Shown here: in pieces, positions 16,561 through 25,408 of the stretch
Layout: each line of letters starts with the position of its first letter
Numbering within the stretch: position 1 is the stretch's first letter
Assembly (NCBI RefSeq): GCF_022603395.1
Contig: NZ_JAIBKA010000016.1
Span: 1-54,149 of the forward strand
Source: Desulfoferrobacter suflitae
GTDB lineage: Bacteria > Desulfobacterota > Syntrophobacteria > Syntrophobacterales > Syntrophobacteraceae
DNA: 54,149 bases
Direction of reading: 5' to 3'
Made by a program: the position numbers and the translations under genes
Notes under the pieces: model-generated
Database searches by the model: none
Seen by the model: the letters and a program-made list of their open reading frames with translations, nothing else
Told to the model about the DNA's origin: nothing

Positions 16561-18746
16561 CCAAAATCACTTCTTCCCACTTGCGCCGTAATGCTTACAT
16601 CTACATCCGCCAATCCACCGAACATCAAGTCCGCGACAACATTGAAAGTCAGCAGCGCCAATACGAGCTCGTGGACCTGGCGCGACAATACCGTTGGAGT
16701 GAAGAATCCATCATCGTTATTGATGACGACCTGGGCAGATCTGCCAGTTCTACTGTGGGCCGAACCGGTTTCGCTAAACTGGTGGCGGATGTAGCCCTCG
16801 CAAAAGCTGGCATCATCTTTGGTCTTGAAGTCTCCAGACTGGCAAGAAATAATAGGGACTGGTACCAGCTCCTGGATCTGTGCTCCCTGACCGCAACCCT
16901 TATTGCCGATACAGATGGAGTTTATGATCCTTCCTCCTTTAATGATCGCCTCCTCCTTGGCTTGAAGGGAACCATGAGTGAAGCAGAGCTCCATATGTTA
17001 AAGAACCGAATGTTGCAAGGTCTCTACCACAAGGCCCAGAAGGGAGAACTTCGGTTTCATCTTCCTGTAGGCTATCAATTTGACGAAGACGGCAATATCA
17101 TCAAGTCCCTTGACGAGCAGGTGACTCATCTTATTGATTTAATCTACCAAAAGTATTTCGAAATCGGCACCATCAATGGCGTCCTCAAATATCTCCTGGA
17201 AAACAATCTGCTGTTTCCGCGAAAAGCATCCTTTGAAAAAAAGATTCGCTGGGTGCGCCCATACAACAAGGCTGTCCGAGACACCCTCGTAAACCCTCTC
17301 TACACTGGAGCGTACGTTTTCGGCAGAACCAAGGTGGTCAAAGAGCTGGACGAGCATGGCAATCAAAAATCGCGCCAAAAGGTCCAAGCCATGGAAGACT
17401 GGGATGTCATTATCCACGATCATCATCCTGCTTATATTTCTTGGGAAGACTACCTTAAGATCCGTCAACAGATGGAAAAAAATGCCGCTGCCGCCAAATA
17501 CCAGGCCAGTCAGGTGGTTCGAGAAGGCTCGGCTCTTCTTCAGGGGCTTGCTCGGTGCGGCAACTGCGGCCGCTCGATGCATGTAAACTATCATGGTCAA
17601 GCTCAACGGTCTTACCCCTATTACGTATGTAATATGGCCAACCGGAATTTTTCAGACAGATACTGTCAATCCGTTGGTGGTCGCCGAATCGACCAATTCG
17701 TGGCACAAACTTTACTTGAGGTCGTTGCGCCCGCTAGTCTAAATATCCACCTGCGTGCTCTCCAACAAATCCAACAAGAGCAAGATATTGCCTTGAAGCA
17801 ACTGGAGCTCCAGTTGGAAAGGGCCCAGTATGAATCCGATCGTGCCTTTCGCCAATTCGATGCAGTCGAGCCTGAAAATAGACTGGTTGCCCGCACGCTG
17901 GAGCGCCAATGGAATGAATCGCTAAAGCGTGTCGAAGAGTTCAAAGCCCGCATCAGGAACCGTAAGCAAAGCTTTAAGGATCGGTTGTCAAAAATCGAAA
18001 TAGGGCAAATCCAAAGTCTCTCTCAAGACTTGCCGGCCGTTTGGGGCGCGGCCACGGATAAAGATCAAAAACGTTTACTCAGAGCTGCCATCGAAGAAGT
18101 CTACCTGGCCAAAAAAAATCGCGACGTCGAGGTCAAGATTGTGTGGGCCGGCGGCGCCGTAACGGAAAAAGTGGTCCATTTGCCCAAGGTGAGAAGCAAG
18201 CGAGCCACATCGCTCGATTTGGTGGATCTGGTGCGCCGCCTTGCCGAAAAATTCACCGATGACCAGATCGCTCGCATTCTTATCCGTCAAGGTCACAAAA
18301 CACCCACCGGGTTACCCTACAACGCTCATAAAGTGGCGAATCTCAGGCGCAGCTATGATATCCCTCGCTTCCAAAAACCAAAAGATGAGCAGCACAAATC
18401 CTACACAGCGCAACAAGCATCGAAAGTTCTTCAAGTCAGTGTTCCCACCATTCACGGCTGGCTCAAAGCCGGATTTATCAAAGGTCAGCAAGTCACCGAT
18501 GGCGCACCATGGGAAATCTTTTTAACGGATGAAGACATCAAACGCCTTACAGCCCAGGACGTACCGGCAGGCTGGGTTCCTTTACACCGCGCCGCCAATG
18601 AATTGGGAGTTTCCAAACAGACCGTTCTCAATTGGGTCAAATCCGGGAAGCTAGAATACATCTATGTCACCAAAGGCAATCAAAAAGGCTTAAGAATTAA
18701 CGTGAATTCAACCACTTGTCGTAAACAACTCCATCTTTTCCAATAA
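16548..18746 (+). CDS. large serine recombinase (Y4bA/Y4pH-like)
   Basis: A 732-residue site-specific recombinase. An N-terminal resolvase domain (about residues 15-160) contains YIYIRQS, with the likely nucleophile S23, and the GLEVSRLARN and D-rich segments of the family. A recombinase domain follows, then a zinc ribbon (CGNCGRSM ... YYVCNMANRNFSDRYC), a coiled coil (~395-470) and two C-terminal MerR/excisionase-like helix-turn-helix repeats (YTAQQASKVLQVSVPTIHGWLKAG... and LHRAANELGVSKQTVLNWVKSG). The ATG at 16548 lies in the 112-bp repeat with GAGGAG upstream. It probably moves the 12.4-18.8-kb element. A relic of a homologous gene lies at 19478-19887. Confidence 0.92.
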   Translation: MRNDTKITSSHLRRNAYIYIRQSTEHQVRDNIESQQRQYELVDLARQYRWSEESIIVIDDDLGRSASSTVGRTGFAKLVADVALAKAGIIFGLEVSRLARNNRDWYQLLDLCSLTATLIADTDGVYDPSSFNDRLLLGLKGTMSEAELHMLKNRMLQGLYHKAQKGELRFHLPVGYQFDEDGNIIKSLDEQVTHLIDLIYQKYFEIGTINGVLKYLLENNLLFPRKASFEKKIRWVRPYNKAVRDTLVNPLYTGAYVFGRTKVVKELDEHGNQKSRQKVQAMEDWDVIIHDHHPAYISWEDYLKIRQQMEKNAAAAKYQASQVVREGSALLQGLARCGNCGRSMHVNYHGQAQRSYPYYVCNMANRNFSDRYCQSVGGRRIDQFVAQTLLEVVAPASLNIHLRALQQIQQEQDIALKQLELQLERAQYESDRAFRQFDAVEPENRLVARTLERQWNESLKRVEEFKARIRNRKQSFKDRLSKIEIGQIQSLSQDLPAVWGAATDKDQKRLLRAAIEEVYLAKKNRDVEVKIVWAGGAVTEKVVHLPKVRSKRATSLDLVDLVRRLAEKFTDDQIARILIRQGHKTPTGLPYNAHKVANLRRSYDIPRFQKPKDEQHKSYTAQQASKVLQVSVPTIHGWLKAGFIKGQQVTDGAPWEIFLTDEDIKRLTAQDVPAGWVPLHRAANELGVSKQTVLNWVKSGKLEYIYVTKGNQKGLRINVNSTTCRKQLHLFQ

Positions 18747-18781
18747 ATTTTCTACATTGGAGGTTAGTATGAAACCATCGC

Positions 18782-19066
18782 TTCGGCGATAAGGGGGTTC
18801 CGGGGTATGGACGGGTGAGGTTGTCTGAGCAGATCGGGCGTGAGCGGGGGCGGTAACTCGCCGGGGTTCCACACCTCCAACCTGTCGGCGAAAAGCATGA
18901 CCTGCACGCTGGCATTACTGCTGTAGTCGCGATGGGCAACAGCATTGACGATGGCTTCCCTTACCGCCTCCAGGGGCAGCTCGTATTCCACAGGGGCCTG
19001 AACGCTGTGTGCCCGGGTGCCGATGCGCCGGTTGACCTTCGAAAGGACGACGTCCAAAGCCTGATC
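18782..19066 (-). pseudogene. AlbA_2-type ATP-binding regulator, middle part
   Basis: About 95 codons of the gene whose C-terminal half is at 11994-12373. Visible segments are the GHKL-like ATP-site region EAVREAIVNAVAHRDYSSNASVQV and LEVWNPGELPPPLTPDLLRQPHPSIPRNPLIAE. It is cut on one side by the serine-recombinase element at the TTCGGCGA repeat and on the other by an IS91-like end at 19067, so the true N-terminus is lost. Confidence 0.85.
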
Positions 19067-19477
19067 GGTGAGGTGATAAGAAATTGCTTTCTGACGATTT
19101 TTGGGTAGCAGGTATGGTGAGATGGGTCAAGCACATTTTTGTCTCGATTTTGGACCGTATGTCACTATCATACACGCGCTCAGGGGCAAGATTGAAGCAA
19201 GTCGTTCGTTACGATAGCTTCTTGGTGTGGAGGGGACGGCAAGGTGTCTGCCCGGGCCCCGGATCCGGGGGTCCGGGCGGACACGCGGGCAAACTGCACC
19301 TGTAAGGGCTTGTCGGGACTGTCTCCAGTGCCAAAGCCACGCCAAGGCGTGGGCGAAATCTTCGATGACAACCGGCCCATGTTCCGGTGCTTTTGTCTTC
19401 CTCCCGGATGGGGCCGTTTGCTGTTTCCAGGGCCCGAGATGGCGGAGGATGCGTTCTATCACGGCCGGCTCGTGAAT
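19067..19477 (-). mobile_element. IS91-like relic, terminal fragment
   Basis: Nearly identical to 29832-30242: the terminal GGTGAGGTGATAAGAAAT, about 260 non-coding bases, then the transposase tail HEPAVIERILRHLGPW on the minus strand. A GC-rich imperfect inverted repeat lies at about 19240-19290, a degenerate version of the long palindrome at 30004. Homology stops abruptly at 19477, where a serine-recombinase remnant begins. Confidence 0.75.
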
Positions 19478-19887
19478 AAATCCATTAGAACTTCTTGTAC
19501 TACCATTCTGATAATCTTTTTCTTGACGGCGGGGTCGGTTTTCGGGTGCCGCCACACTTCCGGAAGTCGCCGGGAAAGAGAGTGGATTGTCTGTAGTTCT
19601 TCCAGACTCGGTTTCGGGACCTCTCTTCTTTCCTTTTCAATTCGTTCTTTCACCTCATTAAGGTCCTGGAGCTTTTCATTCCATCTTCGCTCCAGTTCGG
19701 CGGCAACCAGCCGATTCAAAGGGTCAGGGTCCACTTTGTTGAACTGCAAAAAGCCCCAATCGGCTTCATATTGGGCGCCCTCAAGCTCCTTTTCAAGATA
19801 GCTGATTTTCTCTTTACGCTGCCGGCTCACAACATCATGTGCCGATAGGGCCGCTTGGATGGGATAGTAATATCGAAATTTCAACAT
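19478..19887 (-). pseudogene. serine recombinase fragment (coiled-coil region)
   Basis: About 135 codons that align by eye with the middle of the 16548-18746 recombinase, for example EGAQYEADWGFLQFNKVDP...NRLVAAELERRWNEKL against ERAQYESDRAFRQFDAVEPENRLVARTLERQWNESL, and LSRRLPEVW against LSQDLPAVW. It lacks both the catalytic and the C-terminal domains. It is a remnant of a second, diverged Y4bA-like element, joined to the IS91 fragment. Confidence 0.75.
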
Positions 19888-20037
19888 GATAGCGTGGCCC
19901 TACCCCGGTCGCGGCCCTGAGAAAAACCCCCGGCTACCCGCTTGGGTAATTCGCCCAATGAAGATGCGAGCAGGTTTCGAGCAATGATCGACCATAGGTG
20001 TCCTTATGCACACTGCTTACTGCCCTATTATGTTGCC

Positions 20038-20256
20038 TTAGGCCGCGATTATCTGCTCGATTAGTGGCAACTTATTGATTGTAAGCTTTTGGAGTTCAAC
20101 CTTCTTGCTGGCATTATCAATGTCGATACCGACCAAGCGCCCTTCGGCATCATAATCAAGGACAATACCCTCAGAAATTTCACGACTCTCGGCACTCACC
20201 TGTTCCGATAGGTCAATGTAAAGAGAGTCTGTATCAGGATAGTAGCTGATCTTCAT
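20038..20256 (-). CDS. DUF2283 family protein
   Basis: A 72-residue protein matching the DUF2283 pattern: MKISYYPDTDSLYIDLSEQVSAES, then EGIVLDYDAEGRLVGIDIDNASK. The gene starts 4 bases inside the preceding one (ATGA), so the two are translated together. A second, diverged pair of the same kind lies at 41449-41921. The arrangement (small upstream partner with a conserved RVVTLEDKITIHNAFPDRGFK tail, then DUF2283) resembles a toxin-antitoxin module, but no activity is established to my knowledge. Confidence 0.8.
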   Translation of the reverse strand: MKISYYPDTDSLYIDLSEQVSAESREISEGIVLDYDAEGRLVGIDIDNASKKVELQKLTINKLPLIEQIIAA

Positions 20257-20495
20257 TTCTTGAAACCTCTATCAGGAAAAGCATTGTGTATGGTGATCTT
20301 ATCCTCAAGGGTCACAACTCTAAGAACTCTGCCTCCAAATTCATCTATGCGCCCCCAAAATCGAAAACGGTTTCCATCCTGAGACTCAGTCCTAATTGGA
20401 TTCTCCAGAACCTGAACGCACCATTCCTTTTTAAGATATGGTCGCTTACGCAGAACTTCATTCTCAAAATATGCGGTGTACCTATAATCTGCCAT
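20253..20495 (-). CDS. DUF2283-partner protein, toxin-like
   Basis: About 80 residues from the ATG at 20495 (MADYRYTAYFENEVLRKRPYLKKEWC). The longer upstream frame has no family match and runs through group II intron debris. The core is a basic helix followed by strands: RFRFWGRIDEFGGRVLRVVTLEDKITIHNAFPDRGF. The paralogue at 41679-41921 keeps the same pattern, including the ILLEDGETVHNAFFDRSF tail. I infer a RelE-like or BrnT-like small toxin fold from size, charge and pairing only. Confidence 0.65.
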   Translation of the reverse strand: MADYRYTAYFENEVLRKRPYLKKEWCVQVLENPIRTESQDGNRFRFWGRIDEFGGRVLRVVTLEDKITIHNAFPDRGFKK

Positions 20496-20586
20496 GACAA
20501 AGTGTACCCGTCTATATGATGAAGTTCCTGCCAACCCAACGTATTGCTGAGGGGCGCATGTCTTTTTGCCTCCCATCATGCCAATT

Positions 20587-20660
20587 GTGTACGCCCGGCA
20601 TGGGCGTGAACTTATGGGGTGAAAGTCCCCTGTATGTGAATTCTGCAAGTGTGTTTACCA
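20587..20660 (+). ncRNA. group II intron 5'-end fragment
   Basis: GTGTACGCCCGGCATGGGCG followed by GGGGTGAAAGTCCCC resembles the conserved 5' end (GUGYG, domain I) of bacterial group II introns. Similarity stops after about 70 bases and there is no reverse transcriptase, so it is debris. A full-length intron is at 50460-52464 but is not its direct parent, as the sequences differ. Confidence 0.5.
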
Positions 20661-20680
20661 CATTTGCACAAGATCAAAAA

Positions 20681-21796
20681 AATGGGGGAAGCCCTTTAGT
20701 TTAGTTTACTCTCCGGACTCGAAATCCGCCGATTGCAACAAGCAGTAGTTGTGCTCGGAGACGATCTCTTCACCTCGCTTTACAGAAAAGGTGACAGCGG
20801 CAGGCGAGAGCTTCAGTTTTCGAGCTAATTCAGCCTGACTGATGCCGAGCTCTCTTGACGCCCAGTAGCAAAAAAGACTTCGTGCACGGACCCTGTTGCG
20901 TTCCTTGCCCGCCGCCCAAAGCTCGGATTCGTCCACTGCCAGCAATTCGCACACTCGCTTAGCCACCTTGGAAAGATCAAATCCCCGGGAGCGCACCCTG
21001 TGTCTTCGCTCCATTTCCTCCCGCGCTTGAAGAAGGACCTGTTCAACAAAGTCCCCGTCGCCTAAGATTCGCTCGTCAGATTTTTCGAATAATTGTGCCC
21101 TGCGCCTTGCCTTTACTTCTGCCCAGCCCCCACTGCTGCGTACCAGTCCACCCCCGGTAAGATCACTGCGCCGTCCCTGGTTGATGCCCTGCTCAACAAA
21201 AGCACGATACCGACGACGAGCGACCGAATTTTTATCGCCAAATAATTCCAGCACTTCATGGATTCGCTGCCAATCATTTTTGAAATAGCCCAGAATTACA
21301 CCATGGCCGCAGTAGGCAAAGCGCTCCAAATCTTCAAAAGTGGAAACGACCCCGGCTCGAAGCGGATTCAGGTGAAGGTAGCGCACCAGTTCAAGAAAAT
21401 ACGGGTCCTTTTGACAGAGAATCGACTTGTACCGGTTTTGAAAAAGATGACCGCTGCGCCGGTGCCTGCGATTATACGACACCGCATAGCCGGTAAGCAA
21501 CCGCCGCATCACCTGTGATATCGGCACCAAGCCGCTTTTCAGCAACAGATGAAAATGGTTGGGGATCAAAGTCCAGGCATAACAGTGCGTTCCCGTTTCT
21601 TTTAAAATGCTCCCCAATCGTTGCTCAAAGTTGTCTCGGTCCGACTCGTCCTGGAAAATCCGCCGCCGTTCTATTCCTCTTGCCATGATGTGGTGCAAAG
21701 CACCGGCTGCTCAATTCGTGCGTTTCTTGGCATGGCTACCAATATACCATCAACCTGCTCACCTAAAAACTAAAAATCTAAAGGGCGTCCCCCATT
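20681..21796 (-). mobile_element. RAYT element, copy 1, with terminal inverted repeats
   Basis: AATGGGGGAAGCCCTTTAG at 20681-20699 is inverted at the far end (AATGGGGGACGCCCTTTAG read from 21796), 18 of 19 bases matching. The unit encloses a Y1-type transposase gene. Bases 20729-21799 recur almost unchanged at 40341-41411, where the left repeat is missing. Confidence 0.7.
20706..21698 (-). CDS. RAYT / Y1 HUH transposase with HTH tail, copy 1
   Basis: About 330 residues. The N-terminal Y1_Tnp domain has LIPNHFHLLL (HxH metal site) and ELVRYLHLNPLRAG (likely catalytic Tyr). The C-terminal half ends in a helix-turn-helix (LGISQAELARKLKLSPAAVTFSVKRGE), as in one RAYT subgroup. The natural start appears to be an ATG at 21733 (MPRNARIEQP), but one base is missing about ten codons in. 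The open frame therefore begins at TTG 21698 or ATG 21686 (MARGIERRR). The 40-kb copy shares this lesion. Confidence 0.85.
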   Translation of the reverse strand: MHHIMARGIERRRIFQDESDRDNFEQRLGSILKETGTHCYAWTLIPNHFHLLLKSGLVPISQVMRRLLTGYAVSYNRRHRRSGHLFQNRYKSILCQKDPYFLELVRYLHLNPLRAGVVSTFEDLERFAYCGHGVILGYFKNDWQRIHEVLELFGDKNSVARRRYRAFVEQGINQGRRSDLTGGGLVRSSGGWAEVKARRRAQLFEKSDERILGDGDFVEQVLLQAREEMERRHRVRSRGFDLSKVAKRVCELLAVDESELWAAGKERNRVRARSLFCYWASRELGISQAELARKLKLSPAAVTFSVKRGEEIVSEHNYCLLQSADFESGE

Positions 21797-22180
21797 ACGT
21801 TAAACACATTACCATTACCCCAAGATTGAGGTCCCCTGGAGCACCATTGAAGCAAAGCTTGAGCTGGCGGCTTAATAACGAAGGCATGGCCTGGCTAAGC
21901 ATCTAATCGAAGTGAAAAATGATTAGAGGCTCACCGCGCTTGCCACTTGGCACACCGGAAAGGAACTCCGGCTTTCCCCCTCTCACGCCTATCGACTGGA
22001 CAGAGCTCAACTTTTCATATGTGGGGGAGCGAAGAATACCGGCAAAAAGAAAAAAAAAGAAAAAGGGGACAGGTAAATAATGCTTGTCTCGATCTGAAAC
22101 TGTATCTACTTGGATCAGGTAATGCAAATTTCCGAATGCAGGAGGAGTTTTGCCATGGCCGGCACACCCCATCATGATTA

Positions 22181-22252
22181 TCGATCGAGAAACTTCCGAA
22201 GCCGATTATGGGGCTTGCGGGAGTCTATTCTCCGAAGAGGCTGACGGAATGA
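22181..22252 (+). pseudogene. RAYT C-terminal fragment
   Basis: Reads EKLPKPIMGLAGVYSPKRLTE and stop, matching the tail of the RAYT fragment at 42965-43383 (EKLPKPVAGLAGVYSLKRLTE). About 110 bases upstream, GGGGACAGGTAAATAATG also occurs in the (reconstructed) flank of that fragment. The rest of 21797-22269 holds no supported gene. Confidence 0.6.
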
Positions 22253-22269
22253 TCGTCGGTACCACTTTC

Positions 22270-22298
22270 TTGACGCTAATCGAAATCCCAGCTATATT
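22270..22298 (+). promoter_or_regulatory. sigma70-type promoter for vapBC
   Basis: TTGACG (22270-22275), 17-base spacer, TATATT (22293-22298), about 32 bases before the vapB start. GGGAGGA just upstream of the ATG serves as ribosome-binding site. The short leader leaves room for the autorepression usual in such operons. Confidence 0.6.
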
Positions 22299-22330
22299 GT
22301 CACCATGATGACTGACGGGAGGACATCACG

Positions 22331-22597
22331 ATGCGTACTACCTTAACCATTGACGACCAGGTCGCCATGTCACTCAAGGACATTGCTCACCGAAGCGGTA
22401 AACCGTTCAAGGAAGTGGTAAACGAGGCATTGCGGAAAGGAGTGCATGCACTCGAACACCCCGAAGCGCGACCCTACAGATTATCGTCGACGTCGCTGGG
22501 CTCCGTTCGTCCCTCTATCAATCTTGACAAAGCACTGAGTCTGGCCGATGACCTCGAAGACGCCGCAATTGCGATGAAGCTGGAGTTGCGCAAATGA
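22331..22597 (+). CDS. vapB: VapB-type antitoxin
   Basis: An 88-residue antitoxin. It opens with a ribbon-helix-helix-like segment, MRTTLTIDDQVAMSLKDIAHRSGKPFKEVVNEALRKGV, typical of VapB proteins that bind their own operator, followed by a flexible toxin-neutralising tail. The ATG follows GGGAGGA and a good promoter at 22270-22298. The stop overlaps the toxin start by 4 bases (ATGA). The pair lies between a RAYT relic and the IS4-type element. Confidence 0.85.
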   Translation: MRTTLTIDDQVAMSLKDIAHRSGKPFKEVVNEALRKGVHALEHPEARPYRLSSTSLGSVRPSINLDKALSLADDLEDAAIAMKLELRK

Positions 22598-23025
22598 TTT
22601 TGGTAGATGCCAATTTACTGCTTTACGCTGTGAACCTGGACCTACCGCAGCATGCGCGCGCACTTGCGTGGTTAGAAGAAGTACTGTCCGGCAATGAAAG
22701 CGTGGGGCTGCCATGGTTGGTGATTCTTGCTTTTCTGCGACTGACTACCAATGCGCGGGTTTTTGAGCGTCCACTTACCGTCGAGCAGTCCGTCGCATAT
22801 GTTGAGGAATGGCTGTCACAGCCGGTGGTAACAACGGTCGCCCCCGGCAAGGGCCATTGGCGAATCCTACGCAACCTGCTGACCGCCTCTGGAACGGGAG
22901 GAAATCTGACAACAGACGCCCATGTCGCCGCACTTGCCATCGAGCACGGTTATACCGTTTACTCCTCGGATAACGATTTCGGACGTTTCAGTGGCCTTCG
23001 CCATGTAAACCCGTTGCTGTCATAG
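22594..23025 (+). CDS. vapC: VapC-type PIN-domain toxin
   Basis: A 143-residue PIN-domain ribonuclease. Acidic residues that would coordinate the metal are visible at MILVDAN (D5), a Glu in the 40s, TTDAHVAALA and SSDNDFGRF. VapC toxins cleave tRNA or rRNA until neutralised by VapB. The gene overlaps vapB, has an intact frame and ends 18 bases before the left inverted repeat of the IS4-type element. Confidence 0.88.
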   Translation: MILVDANLLLYAVNLDLPQHARALAWLEEVLSGNESVGLPWLVILAFLRLTTNARVFERPLTVEQSVAYVEEWLSQPVVTTVAPGKGHWRILRNLLTASGTGGNLTTDAHVAALAIEHGYTVYSSDNDFGRFSGLRHVNPLLS

Positions 23026-23103
23026 CAGAGCCATTTTAGCGGGCTAGGGCTGCCCTTTACCCGTAAATTAAGACTGGACAAGGGTTTCCATGCCATGTAG
23101 CAT

Positions 23104-24213
23104 GTGGGCATGGAAACCCAAAACCAAATCAAACGGACACTGTCGCGGCCTGAAGTAATCGAGCACATACGGTCGGTGCTCGATGAGAACGGCCATATGA
23201 ACCGGACAGCGGTTGCAGAGCAGCTCTGCGTGCACTATGGTTTTTTCGATGCCCTGGGCACTGCTCAGACAAGCAGCTGCCTCAAGGCTCTTCGGGAATT
23301 GGAGTCCAGGGGCCACATCGAATTGCCCAAGCCCCTTGTGCAATCGGGTCCCGGCAGCCCGAGACGTCTGTCGGAGCCAGTCGCGGCACCACAGGGCGTT
23401 CCCGCGCAAGCCTGTGACTTGCGCGGACTGTGCCTGATCCTCGTGGAAGCAGAGGAACAGATGCGGATCTGGAATGAGATGATGATCCGTGAACATCCGC
23501 GGGGTGCGGGCCCCCTGGTGGGACGGCAGCTTCGATACCTGATCGGCTCGGAGCACGGCTGGCTCGGAGCCGCTGGATTTGGAGCAGCGGCACTGCAGCT
23601 TCGGGATCGGGATCGATGGATCGGTTGGGATAGCGAAACGCGGCGTTGCCATCTGCATCGGGTGATCGGACTCAGTCGATTTCTGATTCGCCCGGATGTG
23701 CACTGCCACAACCTCGCCTCGCAGTTGCTGGGAATGATCCTTAGAGCAGTGCCCGGTGATTTTGAAAACCGATACGGGTTCCGTCCGTGGCTGGTGGAAA
23801 GCTTTGTGGACACTACTTGTTTTTCGGGTACCTGTTATCGGGCAGCCAATTGGGTGCGAGTGGGCCGCACCCAAGGTCGAGGGCGTCAGGATCGGCATTG
23901 GCAGATGGCCGAAACACTGAAGGATATCTACCTCTACCCTCTCGAGAGAGACTTTCGGCTCAAGATGGGGCTTGCGCCAGACAGTGGTTTGAGTCCTCTT
24001 GAGGTTGCCGATGGTCTTGATGCTGAGCAATGGGCGGAAAAGGAATTCGCAGGTGCTCCGTTGGGTGACAAGAGACTGAGCAAAAGGCTTGTGGGGTGTG
24101 CCGGTGCAAAGGCCATTAAACCGGATCGCGCTTTTAGTGGTGTAGCCGAAGGGGACTGGGCAGCGGTGAAGGGATATTACCGACTCATCGACCATCCGGA
24201 TGAAGCGGCTGTG
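23104..24213 (+). pseudogene. DUF4338-IS4 transposase fusion, N-terminal part
   Basis: About 370 codons. The first ~280 residues are a DUF4338 (DruA-family) domain: QLRYLIGSEHGWLGAAGFGAAA, LSRFLIRP, LASQLLGMILRAV, ESFVDTTCFSGTCYRAANWVRVGRTQGRGRQD. The tail from LSPLEVADGLDAEQWAEKEFAGAPLGDKRLSKRL is the Tnp_DNA_bind domain of IS4/Tn5-type transposases. The frame is cut at 24213 by a transposon; removing it with one GCTGTG copy continues in frame into 28541 (HPDEAAV then SMENIL). Confidence 0.85.
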
Positions 24214-24312
24214 TGCTAAGTCTCACAATATTTGACTCTGAGAGTCCCAGTTTAGATGAAGATGTCCTCCCCCACAAGTTGGTGGGAGCTTGTGAGGGAA
24301 GACGTGAGTATT

Positions 24313-24600
24313 TTAGCAGTCTTGTAAGCCGTCGATCATTTCAACAGCCTCACGGAAGTTGCAGCATTTGACGGCCATGACCATGTCGATGGGATTGAAG
24401 TTTTTCTGGCACCGGAAGCACCGGGCCAGGTTGGTTTTGGGGTTGGTGGCGGTTTGAAACTCAGAGCACAGGGGGCATAGAAAGCGAAAATACCCGTCTG
24501 ATACTTTGCAGGGGATGCGCAGAAAATCAGAGATGAGCCGGGAGATGGGGATCTGATTACGCAGTATCCGGAGTTTTTGCTTGGAATAGAGCTTTGTCAT
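24313..24600 (-). CDS. primase-type CHC2 zinc-finger protein (transposon)
   Basis: A 95-residue protein made almost entirely of a zinc finger like that at the N-terminus of DnaG primases: ISRLISDFLRI, then YFRFLCPLC and ARCFRC (Cys42, 45, 61, 64), then FNPIDMVMAVKCCNFREAVEMI. There is no TOPRIM or catalytic primase domain. It is the last gene of the transposase operon, 11 bases after the ATPase. A stand-alone primase finger in a Mu/Tn7-like transposon could recruit or mimic replication proteins (inference); no TniQ-like protein is seen. Confidence 0.7.
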   Translation of the reverse strand: MTKLYSKQKLRILRNQIPISRLISDFLRIPCKVSDGYFRFLCPLCSEFQTATNPKTNLARCFRCQKNFNPIDMVMAVKCCNFREAVEMIDGLQDC

Positions 24601-24611
24601 GATGTCTTCTC

Positions 24612-25403
24612 CTAGGGAAGGCGGAATTCGGCCATGGTGTCGGTGACCAGGGCTTCGTTGATCTTGTTGAGATTTTGGGCGGCGGCATTGAGGAGGCAGG
24701 CGGTAGCGATGTTATTAATCTGCCTTGGGATGCCGCTGGCATAGTCATGGATGAGGGATTTGGCTTCGGGCTCGAAGACCTTCTCGTTGCTCCCCGCGAA
24801 ACGCATCCTGGAGTCGATATAGGAGGTGGTCTGGTCCGAGGTTAAGGCGCCGAGGTGACATCGGACGGTGATTCGGTTGACAAGATCGCTAAGAGAGGCA
24901 CGGGCAAGGAGCTTGGCGAGGGGCTCCTGACCGCTGAGGACGATCTTTACGGGAGTATCGGTATCGAGGGCTGAGCTAACCAGGAGGCGCAGATCGGTCA
25001 AAGCTTGCGGATCTATAAGGTGGGCTTCGTCGATGATAAGCACCGTTGAGAGATCTTCTTTTGCGGTGCGATCGAGAATTTGTAAAAAGAGATGATCCTT
25101 GCCTCGCCGGGGGGCTTCTCCCAACTGAGTCACGATTAGGCGAAGCAGGCTGGATGACGGGATTCCGGTGAAGTGGAGATAAACGGGGCGGTAGCGGTTT
25201 TTAGAGAGGTTATGGATGAAGAGCCTTAAGAGTGTGGATTTTCCGGCACCGGTTGGTCCGATGAGGAGGGCCAGGGTCCCTTGCCGGGCAAAGTAGTCGA
25301 GTCTGGCCAGGGACTGGGAGATGCGGTGGTCGTTGAGGATCCATTCCACGGGAGGGCGTTCCTGGAAGGGATGGCTGTTCATTTTGAAATGATCGAGGAA
25401 CAT
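24612..25403 (-). CDS. tniB: TniB/ExeA-like AAA ATPase (transposon)
   Basis: A 263-residue AAA+ ATPase of the ExeA/TniB/MuB group. Walker A GPTGAGKST is at residues 49-57, Walker B VLIIDEAHL near 120, and a typical C-terminal PRQINNIATACLLNAA segment follows. The N-terminus MFLDHFKMNSHPFQERP is the classical ExeA-like start. Such proteins choose target DNA and activate the partner DDE transposase. The gene lies 5 bases after the transposase gene, so they are co-expressed. Confidence 0.92.
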   Translation of the reverse strand: MFLDHFKMNSHPFQERPPVEWILNDHRISQSLARLDYFARQGTLALLIGPTGAGKSTLLRLFIHNLSKNRYRPVYLHFTGIPSSSLLRLIVTQLGEAPRRGKDHLFLQILDRTAKEDLSTVLIIDEAHLIDPQALTDLRLLVSSALDTDTPVKIVLSGQEPLAKLLARASLSDLVNRITVRCHLGALTSDQTTSYIDSRMRFAGSNEKVFEPEAKSLIHDYASGIPRQINNIATACLLNAAAQNLNKINEALVTDTMAEFRLP

Positions 25404-25408
25404 GGTGG

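Larger units (their letters stand above)
12374..18781 (+). mobile_element. 6.4-kb serine-recombinase element (Y4b-like)
   Basis: An element bounded by TTCGGCGA at 12366-12373 and 18782-18789, inserted in the AlbA_2 regulator gene. It encodes a small Y4bD/Y4pK-like protein, a 53-residue protein and a 732-residue large serine recombinase, all on the plus strand. The gene set resembles the y4bA-D/y4pH-K cluster of Rhizobium plasmid pNGR234a. An IS66-type element has landed between the 53-residue gene and the recombinase. The 8-bp identity could be the recombination core or a target duplication. One copy of the repeat rejoins the host gene perfectly, which fixes the ends to within a few bases. 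Confidence 0.8.
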
